A stretch of 18,539 bases of DNA, taken from positions 1 to 18,539 of the forward strand of contig CAYILR010000058.1 in NCBI GenBank assembly GCA_964364175.1. Direction: 5' to 3'. The notes below the pieces were generated by a model. The model saw nothing but the letters and a program-made list of their open reading frames with translations, was not told the DNA's origin and did no database searches. Origin of the DNA: CAYILR01 sp964364175. GTDB lineage: Bacteria; Bdellovibrionota; UBA1018. This document shows, piece after piece, positions 1 through 6,358 of the stretch; positions within the stretch are counted from its first letter, which is position 1; the number at the start of each line of letters is the position of its first letter. The position numbers and the translations under genes are program-made.

Positions 1-13
1 AACCAGCCCTCGA

Positions 14-226
14 TTACGAAGATTGGTCATCCATTACTTCTTGAGATAATTTTGCAGGAGTCACTGCTCCATCTTTGATCGTGGGATTAGGATAAGTCCC
101 CGTAAGATCTCCACCCGCCACTCCAGAAACATCCGTAGTGGGATCCGGAGCATTGTCATCGATCGCAGGCCGACACGCCCCGGAGAGGCTTGCAAGCAAC
201 AGGAGATATAAATAAACGTTCCGCAT
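14..226 (-). CDS. Short lipoprotein ORF with the leader of the tail-fibre-like lipoprotein family
   Basis: A 70-residue ORF. It has a positively charged start (MRN), a hydrophobic stretch (residues 5-17) and a lipobox ending SGAC with Cys18, so it should be processed by signal peptidase II and lipidated. Residues 1-29 match the 453-aa lipoprotein at 17104-18465 with one substitution. After that it carries a GDLTGTYPNPTI segment and DGAVTPAKLS, a motif common in phage-tail-fibre-like and cell-surface repeat proteins. It then stops at DDQSS, far short of its relative. It may be a truncated or frameshifted copy whose body lies beyond the window edge, or a genuine small lipoprotein. The coding frame itself is clear; the intactness is not. 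Confidence 0.6.
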   Translation of the reverse strand: MRNVYLYLLLLASLSGACRPAIDDNAPDPTTDVSGVAGGDLTGTYPNPTIKDGAVTPAKLSQEVMDDQSS

Positions 227-256
227 ATAAGCTGATGTCCCTATGCATCAACCTAT

Positions 257-286
257 ATTTTACCTTAATCTGGACATATTAAACAA
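257..286 (-). promoter_or_regulatory. Candidate promoter for the short lipoprotein ORF
   Basis: Read on the minus strand, TTGTTT (281-286) is followed after 18 bases by TAAAAT (257-262), which matches the sigma-70 -10 consensus at five of six positions. The start codon lies about 30 bases further on, after AGGGA, a possible ribosome site. The surrounding DNA is very A/T-rich, so chance matches are easy. Confidence 0.35.
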
Positions 287-349
287 TAGATATTTAATAT
301 ATATTAACAATTAATAAGGCTCGTATTGGCTTTAAGAAATCCAATTCTA

Positions 350-379
350 TTGACTATGAAGTATATTTCAGAATATACT
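350..379 (+). promoter_or_regulatory. Promoter and palindromic operator of the toxin-antitoxin pair
   Basis: TTGACT (350-355) and TATACT (374-379) are separated by 18 bases, a good sigma-70-type promoter. A perfect inverted repeat with 8-bp arms (AGTATATT at 360-367 and AATATACT at 372-379, spacer TCAG) covers the end of the spacer and the whole -10 box. A protein bound there would block RNA polymerase. Ribbon-helix-helix antitoxins commonly autorepress through such sites, so this is the likely operator. The predicted transcription start is near 386, only a few bases before the ATG at 389. Confidence 0.6.
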
Positions 380-388
380 CATAGATGT

Positions 389-622
389 ATGGGCAAACCT
401 CTCATGATTCAAAAACAGGATGACGATAAAATCGAGCAACTCAAAGCACAGCTCGGCGCTCAAACAAAAATCGAAGTCGTGCGAGCTGGACTGCGCTTGC
501 TTGAAAAAGAAACTCTCCGCAACATGCGGATCCAGCAATGGAAAAAAGCAGCACGCCTGGTAGCGGCTCAAAGTGCTGAAATCAACTCAGAATTCCAATC
601 CAGCTCTCTTCTAAAAAAATGA
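389..622 (+). CDS. Ribbon-helix-helix (ParD/CopG-like) antitoxin
   Basis: The N-terminal part (PLMIQKQDDDKIEQLKAQLG, then QTKIEVVRAGLRLLEKE) has the strand-helix-helix pattern of a ribbon-helix-helix DNA-binding antitoxin. The last 30 residues are helical and charged, fitting a toxin-binding tail. The frame is open back to a TTG at 326 and an ATG at 356, but both lie within or before the promoter and operator. Starting at 389 keeps the beta-strand and gives 77 residues. An ATG at 404 (72 residues) is the other option. The gene overlaps the toxin gene by four bases (ATGA), so the two are translationally coupled, antitoxin first, as in classic type II systems. Its role would be to neutralise the toxin and repress the operon. 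The exact subfamily is uncertain. Confidence 0.75.
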   Translation: MGKPLMIQKQDDDKIEQLKAQLGAQTKIEVVRAGLRLLEKETLRNMRIQQWKKAARLVAAQSAEINSEFQSSSLLKK

Positions 623-978
623 CTATTCAACCTAAACGCTGGCATATTTACGTGGTCGATCTTGAGCCTCTAATCGGAACTAAACCAGGAAAACAACGCC
701 CCTGCCTTGCAATTCAACCCACAGAATTTGCTGAAGCTGGACTACAAAGCACGGTTGTTTTACCTCTCACTTCACAAATTATCGAAGGGGCAGCTCACCC
801 TCTGCGTGTCAGAATCCCGAAAGGGGTGTGTGGACTCAAAACCGAGAGCGATGCTTTGGTGGATCAAATACTCGCATGGGACAATCAGCTTTTTCGCGAA
901 GAACTCGGCATCATTCCGGAAGCCCTGCAGGAAAACGTAAAAGCAGCTTTGCTTGATTTCCTGGACATTAAAGATTGA
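619..978 (+). CDS. MazF/PemK-family endoribonuclease toxin
   Basis: A 119-residue protein of typical MazF length. The N-terminus (WHIYVVDLEPLIGTKPGKQRP) matches the family's opening strand and loop, with Arg27 of the K-Q-R-P motif in the position of the catalytic arginine. STVVLPLTS follows, with Thr51 at the place of the catalytic threonine. The DQILAWDNQLF segment corresponds to the conserved C-terminal EQIRTIDxxRL region. Such toxins cleave mRNA at short sequences and arrest growth until neutralised by the antitoxin made from the gene just upstream. Translation starts inside the antitoxin stop codon (ATGA). Both catalytic residues are present, so the toxin looks active. It ends 21 bases before the convergent mreB stop, and no clear terminator is visible between them. 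Confidence 0.9.
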   Translation: MTIQPKRWHIYVVDLEPLIGTKPGKQRPCLAIQPTEFAEAGLQSTVVLPLTSQIIEGAAHPLRVRIPKGVCGLKTESDALVDQILAWDNQLFREELGIIPEALQENVKAALLDFLDIKD

Positions 979-999
979 GAACTTTGTTTGCGACTAATC

Positions 1000-2031
1000 T
1001 TATAAAATCGTGACCTTGCGAAGCAGGTCCATATCCTGCAATGCCTTCCCTGAACCTCGCACGACGCAAGTCAGGGGATCTTCTGCAACGGCCACAGGCA
1101 GGCCGGTTTTTTCTTTGATCAGGATATCGAGGTTAGCCAACAACGACCCGCCGCCTGCGAGGATGATTCCGTTGTCCACGATATCAGCAGCCAGTTCCGG
1201 AGGAGTTCTTTCCAAAGCAGTTTTGATGGCATCCACTACGGCAGACACAGGCTCCGCCAAAGCATCCCGAATTTCTTCGGAGTTCACTTCAATCGTCTTC
1301 GGTGCGCCGCTGATCAGGTCCCGGCCTTTGACTTCGTAGGTTTTTTCTTCATCAAACGGGTAGGCGCAACCAATCGAAAGCTTGATTTGCTCAGCCGTAC
1401 GCTCACCGATCAACAACGAATATTTACGCTTAATATAATTAATAATCGCATCATCGAATTTATCACCCGCGACTCGGACCGATTTTGAATAAACAATCCC
1501 GCCCAGGGAAATCACCGCCACCTCGGTCGTGCCGCCGCCTATGTCAACAATCATATTCCCGCTGGCCTCACGGATCGGCAATCCTGCTCCGATCGCTGCC
1601 GCCATGGGCTCCTCGATCAAATAAACTTCCCGCGCACCCGCAGATTGAGCTGATTCCTTCACTGCGCGCTTCTCGACCTGAGTGATCCCGAATGGGATGC
1701 AAATAATAATCCGTGGACGAATCAAGGTACGGCGCTCGCTGGATTTTTGGATGAAATATTTCAACATCGACTGTGTGACTTCGAAATCCGCGATCACACC
1801 ATCTTTCAACGGACGAATCGCCTGAATCGATCCGGGCGTACGCCCCAACATATCCTTGGCTTCTTTTCCAACCGCAAGCACCCGGGTCTGTCCGCGTGCG
1901 TTCCGATGAATCGCAACCACCGAGGGTTCGTTGATAATGATTCCACGATCTCGCGCATAAACCAGCGTATTGGCGGTTCCGAGATCAATCGCTAAGTCAT
2001 TTGAGAAAAAATCTAAAAACTTTTTGAACAT
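1000..2031 (-). CDS. mreB: Rod-shape-determining actin homologue MreB
   Basis: MreB is the bacterial actin that forms membrane-bound filaments and directs lateral peptidoglycan synthesis. The 343-residue product has all expected nucleotide-binding blocks: phosphate-1 (AIDLGTANT, about residues 14-22), phosphate-2 (IVDIGGGTTE, 161-170), EEPMAAAIGAG (140-150) and the adenosine loop LAGGGSLL near the C-terminus. The N-terminus MFKKFLDFF resembles the membrane-binding amphipathic tip of Gram-negative MreBs. That is why the ATG at 2031 was chosen, although the frame stays open to 2100, inside amn. The gene lies 28 bases after amn on the same strand, so the two probably share a transcript. mreC, mreD and rodA are not adjacent, which is unusual and fits a second, unlinked mreB as in some Bdellovibrio. 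Confidence 0.95.
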   Translation of the reverse strand: MFKKFLDFFSNDLAIDLGTANTLVYARDRGIIINEPSVVAIHRNARGQTRVLAVGKEAKDMLGRTPGSIQAIRPLKDGVIADFEVTQSMLKYFIQKSSERRTLIRPRIIICIPFGITQVEKRAVKESAQSAGAREVYLIEEPMAAAIGAGLPIREASGNMIVDIGGGTTEVAVISLGGIVYSKSVRVAGDKFDDAIINYIKRKYSLLIGERTAEQIKLSIGCAYPFDEEKTYEVKGRDLISGAPKTIEVNSEEIRDALAEPVSAVVDAIKTALERTPPELAADIVDNGIILAGGGSLLANLDILIKEKTGLPVAVAEDPLTCVVRGSGKALQDMDLLRKVTIL

Positions 2032-2059
2032 AGTTGTCTGCCACTTGCCACTCTCAGTT

Positions 2060-2863
2060 TTACCACTGATAGTGACGAATGTGTTCCCCTCGCTGTGCAA
2101 TCTCGCTCATGGATTTAATTCCAATATCCAAGTGCTTGTCCGTGAAATTCCTGAAAACCGATTTTGCTGACTTCTTAGTTTTAATGCCTCCACGCCTCAG
2201 AGGCAAATCAGAAACCAAGAGCAAAGCACCGATCGGCACCTTGCTCGCAAAACCACCAATGAACAAAGTCGCCGTTTCCATATCGATCGCCAAAGCTCGC
2301 TCTTCGTAAAGCTGCGCTTTGAACTTCTCATCAAATTCCCAAAACCGATAATCTGTCGTGTGTACCACGCCTGTTCGATAATCGTGCCCTTTTTCGACCA
2401 AAATCTGCGAAACGAATTTTTGAATTTTGAAAGTCGGAAGCGCGGGCACTTGCCCGGGCATGAAGTGCTTCGAAGCCCCTTCGTCGCGAATCGCGGCCGT
2501 GGGCAAAATAAAATCTCCCACTTTCAACGAACGGTGCAATCCTCCGCACATTCCCATCAGCAAAACAGCCTTGGGATCCACGGTTGAAAGCAGCTCAATA
2601 ATGAGCGCGGCCGTGGGCGATCCAATCGAAAAATTGATCACCGAAACATCTGCATCCTCGCTATGACAGGCACTCATCGCAGAACCCTTGGTTCGAGTTG
2701 CGCCACAGAGTGTATGAAATCGTTCGAGATAATAATCAAAGTTGGTCAAAATAATCTGCTTGCGAAAATCCTTTGCCGGACTGCCCGTATAACGCTCCAG
2801 CATATCGTGGGCGATCTTCTGCTTGTTGCGATTCGTGTAAATCCGATTATTGTTTGGAATCAC
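2060..2863 (-). CDS. amn: AMP nucleosidase, short form
   Basis: It likely hydrolyses AMP to adenine and ribose 5-phosphate. Recognisable segments are RYTGSP, ILTNFDYYLERF, the phosphorylase-like core INFSIGSPTAALIIELL, LLMGMCGGLH, GDFILPTAAIRDEG, the AIDMETATLF motif that holds the nucleoside, and LLVSDLPLRRGGIKT. The enzyme is about 270 residues, matching the short catalytic-only AMP nucleosidases and lacking the N-terminal regulatory half of the E. coli enzyme (about 480 residues). The frame is open to a GTG at 2908. That start would leave only about 20 bases to the divergent mtgA reading frame, so the GTG at 2863 is preferred here, without a strong ribosome site at either. It lies directly upstream of mreB and is probably cotranscribed with it. 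Confidence 0.88.
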   Translation of the reverse strand: MIPNNNRIYTNRNKQKIAHDMLERYTGSPAKDFRKQIILTNFDYYLERFHTLCGATRTKGSAMSACHSEDADVSVINFSIGSPTAALIIELLSTVDPKAVLLMGMCGGLHRSLKVGDFILPTAAIRDEGASKHFMPGQVPALPTFKIQKFVSQILVEKGHDYRTGVVHTTDYRFWEFDEKFKAQLYEERALAIDMETATLFIGGFASKVPIGALLLVSDLPLRRGGIKTKKSAKSVFRNFTDKHLDIGIKSMSEIAQRGEHIRHYQW

Positions 2864-2902
2864 ATAGGGATTCTTTTCGAACCCTACGGGAACATTTTTG
2901 CG

Positions 2903-2931
2903 TTGCACACCGTCAGCCTACAGGATGTGAT
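2903..2931 (+). promoter_or_regulatory. Candidate promoter for the mtgA-ftsI operon
   Basis: TTGCAC (2903-2908), a 17-base gap and TGTGAT (2926-2931, four of six consensus positions) lie in the divergent gap between amn and mtgA. A start near 2938 would leave a leader of about 45 bases before the ATG at 2984. The match is moderate. It is the best candidate seen in this stretch. Confidence 0.35.
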
Positions 2932-2983
2932 GGTCATTAGACAATCTGGAATTCGTTGGCCCCCTGTGTTATCTCTGAATCTT

Positions 2984-3826
2984 ATGGCAACTCGTTCGAG
3001 CAAGAAAATCCGCCGTTCACATTGGGAATCAGGACTCCTGGTGACGAGTCTCCTTTGCGTGATCGCGTCTTTTGCGCTGCTCTGGCTGGGATATTCGTTT
3101 TTCACCTCGGAATTTCCGGATCCCGGAATTCTCAGAACTCAGTTCCCTGTCGTGAAGTACTTTGGCCCGAAGCAGCCCTTCGATATTGTCGTGAACAAAG
3201 TCAAACCCGCAACTTGGGTGAGCATTGGCTCCATAGCACCCGAGGCTGTTGCCGCCATCATTGTCAGCGAGGACTGGGCGTTTTTCAGCCACCCGGGGTA
3301 CGACGCCCGCCAAATCAAGTTCGCGCTTCAGGAAGATCTGCAGGCCGGGCACTTTGCTCGCGGAGCTAGCACCATTACACAACAGATGATCAAAAACGTG
3401 TTTTTGGATCAGGACAAAAAACTCTGGCGTAAAATCAAAGAATTCATCCTGGCGGTTCAAGCGGAGAAAAAACTCGGCAAGCGACGGATTTTGGAGATTT
3501 ACTTGAATATCGCAGAATGGGGCGAGGGCATTTTCGGGATCGGTGCGGCCTCGCAGTTTTATTTTCACAAAAATCCCTCGCAGCTCACGGCTCGAGAGGG
3601 CGCTTTCCTCGCCATGCTCCTGCCCAGCCCGAAAAAATACTCGCAATCTTTCCGAAATAAACAGCTCACTTCCTACGCGCGTGAAACCATGAATTCGATC
3701 CTCGATAAGATGGTCAAAGCTCAATATCTCAACGAAACCGAAAGTCACATCGCTAAGTCCTCCACTCTTTCGTTTGAGACTAGCAACGAAAGGTTTGACG
3801 AACTGGGCAAAGATCCTTCAGAGTAA
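2984..3826 (+). CDS. mtgA: Monofunctional peptidoglycan glycosyltransferase (GT51)
   Basis: It polymerises lipid II into glycan strands at the outer face of the inner membrane. Residues about 17-40 form a single transmembrane anchor after a basic N-terminus (KKIRR), and the GT51 domain spans about 85-225. All family motifs are present: SEDWAFFSHPG (residues 95-105, with the first catalytic glutamate), GASTITQQ (127-134), KRRILEIYLN (166-175) and a C-terminal LPSPKKYS. At 280 residues it is somewhat longer than E. coli MtgA (about 240) because of a C-terminal helix. There is no transpeptidase domain, but one is encoded immediately downstream, six bases after the stop. The reading frame extends upstream over amn. 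An ATG at 2930 preceded closely by AGGA is an alternative start. Confidence 0.92.
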   Translation: MATRSSKKIRRSHWESGLLVTSLLCVIASFALLWLGYSFFTSEFPDPGILRTQFPVVKYFGPKQPFDIVVNKVKPATWVSIGSIAPEAVAAIIVSEDWAFFSHPGYDARQIKFALQEDLQAGHFARGASTITQQMIKNVFLDQDKKLWRKIKEFILAVQAEKKLGKRRILEIYLNIAEWGEGIFGIGAASQFYFHKNPSQLTAREGAFLAMLLPSPKKYSQSFRNKQLTSYARETMNSILDKMVKAQYLNETESHIAKSSTLSFETSNERFDELGKDPSE

Positions 3827-3832
3827 TATGGA

Positions 3833-5212
3833 GTGATTCGAAGGACAAAAACAGCCCGACATTTTTTTGACAATCCCAAAGCAAAGATTCTCGCCTTGAT
3901 GCTGGTGGGAGCCATCGGCTTCACTTGGTTTTCAATTTCCACTCATTTTTTCGGTAAAAAACGCCTGTTTTTAACCAAAACCAATCTAGCGGACGAGATT
4001 CAGGAAGCAGGAGCTGTCTTCCAACTTCCCAAGGAAATCCAAATCGAGAATCCGAACCTCCCCGCTGGCAAAAAAACAGTCGCGCTCGAATACACATTTG
4101 ATCCCGAGCTGCAAACCCAGGCCGAGGAGCTTTTCAAGGATTTCAGGCCAGATTACGGCGCGATCGTGGTGATGGACGCTACGACCGGTCGAATTTTGGC
4201 GATGACCAGTTATTCGGACCATCCCAAATCGGTGCATGCTCTCGGAAATCTGGCATTGCGAGCCACTTTCCCGTCCGCCTCGGTCTTCAAGGTCGTGACG
4301 GCTGCCGCTGCAATTGCCGAGAAAAATTATTCACCCAACACCATCATCCCCTTTGATGGCCTCAATCACACGCTCTACAGGAAAAACATTTCTCAAACTC
4401 GATATAATAAATACACACGATATATGACTCTGCGGGATGCTTTCGCCCACTCCGTCAACACGGTTTTTGGCAAAATCGGCGCCATGACGGTCGGTGCTAC
4501 TGGGTTGAGGGATTATGCCAATCGATTTGGATTTAACCGTAAAATCGCCTCCGACCTGCCGATCCAGCAAGGTCAAGCTCTGATACCGGAAGATATGTTG
4601 GGACTGGCCGAGGCGGCTTCGGGATTCACCAAAGACAATCGCATGAGCCCCATGCAAGGCGCAATGATTGCGGCAGCGGTTGCACATGATGGTTTGATGA
4701 TGGAACCCTATGCGATCCAGTCCGCAAAAACTCAGGACGGAACATTGATCTACCAAGGCGAATCCAAGCCAGGAGCCCAGGTCATTGACGCTCATACCGC
4801 CGAGGAAATCCGTGAAATGATGCGCGAGACGGTTCACTCGGGCACCTCGCGCAAAGCCTTTCGCAGCTTTTTCAAAGGCGATTTCGTGGGCCTCGACGTG
4901 GGAGGAAAAACCGGATCACTCTCAGGTGATGATCCTCCGGGGAAATACGATTGGTTCGTAGGATATGCAAGTGGAGGCACAAACAAGATCGCGATTTCTG
5001 CCCTTTCGATTCACGGCAAATACTGGAAGGTAAAATCCGCATATCTGGCCCGCAAAATCGTGGAACGCTATTTTCATTCGCGCGCTTCTAGGAATAATAT
5101 GGCAATGAAAGGACCGAGCTTTCATCTCTTCCACGAAGCCAATGCAGCACCCGCCCACGTCCACCACCGCAAACACCGCACACGTCCCCATTCTCCTAGC
5201 ACCCATCGTTGA
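3833..5212 (+). CDS. Penicillin-binding transpeptidase protein (class B-like)
   Basis: A serine transpeptidase expected to crosslink peptidoglycan. A membrane anchor lies at about residues 17-37. The catalytic domain has S150-V-F-K153 (active-site serine and lysine), S207-V-N209 and K359-T-G361, the three penicillin-binding motifs in the right order and spacing. There is no large PBP dimerisation domain, so it is smaller than FtsI or PBP2. The start is a GTG six bases after the mtgA stop, with only a weak ribosome site, so coupling is likely. The last roughly 45 residues are His/Arg/Pro-rich (HVHHRKHRTR), and the final 24 are encoded inside the rsmH overlap, so the tail may not be functional. 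It occupies the place where mraZ usually heads this gene cluster. With MtgA it resembles a split class A PBP. Confidence 0.88.
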   Translation: MIRRTKTARHFFDNPKAKILALMLVGAIGFTWFSISTHFFGKKRLFLTKTNLADEIQEAGAVFQLPKEIQIENPNLPAGKKTVALEYTFDPELQTQAEELFKDFRPDYGAIVVMDATTGRILAMTSYSDHPKSVHALGNLALRATFPSASVFKVVTAAAAIAEKNYSPNTIIPFDGLNHTLYRKNISQTRYNKYTRYMTLRDAFAHSVNTVFGKIGAMTVGATGLRDYANRFGFNRKIASDLPIQQGQALIPEDMLGLAEAASGFTKDNRMSPMQGAMIAAAVAHDGLMMEPYAIQSAKTQDGTLIYQGESKPGAQVIDAHTAEEIREMMRETVHSGTSRKAFRSFFKGDFVGLDVGGKTGSLSGDDPPGKYDWFVGYASGGTNKIAISALSIHGKYWKVKSAYLARKIVERYFHSRASRNNMAMKGPSFHLFHEANAAPAHVHHRKHRTRPHSPSTHR

Positions 5213-6101
5213 GGCGCTGGTTGAGCCTTTTCTCACTTTGTCTGCGACTCCTGCGGAGTCGCATTGGATTGTGGATTGCACTCTAGGGGGCGGAGGGCAC
5301 ACTCAGGGATTTTTGCGTGCGTTTTTGGGCAATCCTCGCTTGGCACATCACAAAGTCCTGGGAATCGATCAAGATGCCCAAGCCATTGCTCGGGCTCAGA
5401 ATCGCTTCTCACAAGAAATTCGCGAGGGCAGCCTAGTCATTCAACAAGCTCGATTTAGTCAATTGCAGGAGATTGCTGGCTCCAGACCAGTGCTGGGGAT
5501 TTTGGCGGACCTTGGGTTTTCGAGTGACCAAATCAACAGCCCCGAGCGCGGATTGAGCTTCCAGAATTCCGGACCTCTGGATATGCGCCTTGATCCTTCG
5601 CAGGGGATGACTTGCCTGGAATACCTGCAGGCGGTTTCCGAAAAAGACCTGGCCGACGTGATTTATGAATTCGGCGAGGAGAGATTCTCACGCCAAATTG
5701 CATCCGCCATTACACAGGCTAGGCGTTCGAAGAATCTTCCAAAAACCTCATCAGACTTGGCACAGCTGATTTGGAATTCCGTTCCTTCTGCTGCGCGACA
5801 TGGGCGAATTCACCCGGCAACACGCACATTCCAGGCGCTCCGAATCGTCATCAATGGCGAGATGGAAGAACTCGATTCATTATTAAACCATGGTATGATG
5901 ATATTAAAGCCGGGGGGTCGTGTGGCGATCATCAGTTTTCATTCTTTGGAGGATCGAAAAGTGAAGCAGGTTTTCAAAGGCAAGGATTCGGCATTTGAGC
6001 AACTGTCGAAAAAACCTCAAGTGCCCGATGATGATGAAATTCGCACCAACCCTCGCAGCCGAAGCGCAAAATTACGAATCGCTGAGCGGGTGACGATATG
6101 A
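5142..6101 (+). CDS. rsmH: 16S rRNA (cytosine-1402-N4) methyltransferase RsmH (MraW)
   Basis: It uses S-adenosylmethionine to methylate C1402 in the ribosomal P site. The 319-residue protein shows the family hallmarks: HVPILLAPIVEAL near the start, the SAM-binding loop DCTLGGGGHTQG (about 45-56), GIDQDAQAI (74-82), LADLGFSSDQIN (121-132), LDMRLDP (146-152), PATRTFQALRI and the C-terminal ISFHSLEDRKVK. It overlaps the preceding transpeptidase gene by 71 bases and ends in the ATGA overlap that starts ftsL. This is the standard mraW-ftsL-ftsI order of division clusters, but mraZ is missing. A start closer to AHVPILL cannot be excluded because no strong ribosome site precedes 5142. Confidence 0.95.
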   Translation: MQHPPTSTTANTAHVPILLAPIVEALVEPFLTLSATPAESHWIVDCTLGGGGHTQGFLRAFLGNPRLAHHKVLGIDQDAQAIARAQNRFSQEIREGSLVIQQARFSQLQEIAGSRPVLGILADLGFSSDQINSPERGLSFQNSGPLDMRLDPSQGMTCLEYLQAVSEKDLADVIYEFGEERFSRQIASAITQARRSKNLPKTSSDLAQLIWNSVPSAARHGRIHPATRTFQALRIVINGEMEELDSLLNHGMMILKPGGRVAIISFHSLEDRKVKQVFKGKDSAFEQLSKKPQVPDDDEIRTNPRSRSAKLRIAERVTI

Positions 6102-6358
6102 AGAAATATTTTCCGTTGTGGGTTTTTCCAGTTTTGCTCCTGATGGCCATAGGAACTGTTTTTTTGAGATTAGAAATCGTGCGGACGAGCTACGCGATCA
6201 ATCAATCGGAGAAAAAAATACGCGCTCTGAAATTGGACCGTGAGCAGTTGGAACTCAAAATGGCCCAGCTCCGATCCCCCAAACGCCTGGAGATTTTGGC
6301 GCGAACTAAATTCGGCCTCACTCACCCTTCTTCTACACAAGTTATTTACCTCAAATGA
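6098..6358 (+). CDS. ftsL: Cell division protein FtsL
   Basis: A small bitopic membrane protein of the FtsQLB complex that recruits and activates the septal synthase FtsW-FtsI. The 86-residue product has a short cytoplasmic N-terminus (MKKYF), a transmembrane helix (about 6-24) and a periplasmic coiled coil (about 28-62, KKIRALKLDREQLELKMAQL). The C-terminal block SPKRLEILARTKFGLTHP is the conserved FtsL signature. It overlaps rsmH by four bases (ATGA) and ftsI by four bases (ATGA), so translation of all three is coupled. Sequence conservation in this family is low. The assignment rests on topology, size, the C-terminal motif and position. Confidence 0.9.
   Translation: MKKYFPLWVFPVLLLMAIGTVFLRLEIVRTSYAINQSEKKIRALKLDREQLELKMAQLRSPKRLEILARTKFGLTHPSSTQVIYLK

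Noticed and set aside
2663..2983. 107-residue N-terminal extension of mtgA
   Set aside because: It runs antisense through amn, and the natural MtgA N-terminus (basic residues then membrane anchor) begins at 2984 or at most 2930.
3029..3748. 239-residue minus-strand open frame
   Set aside because: Antisense to the GT51 domain of mtgA; no motif or ribosome site; a shadow frame.
4331..4837. 168-residue minus-strand open frame
   Set aside because: Antisense to the transpeptidase domain; composition and lack of motifs mark it as a shadow.
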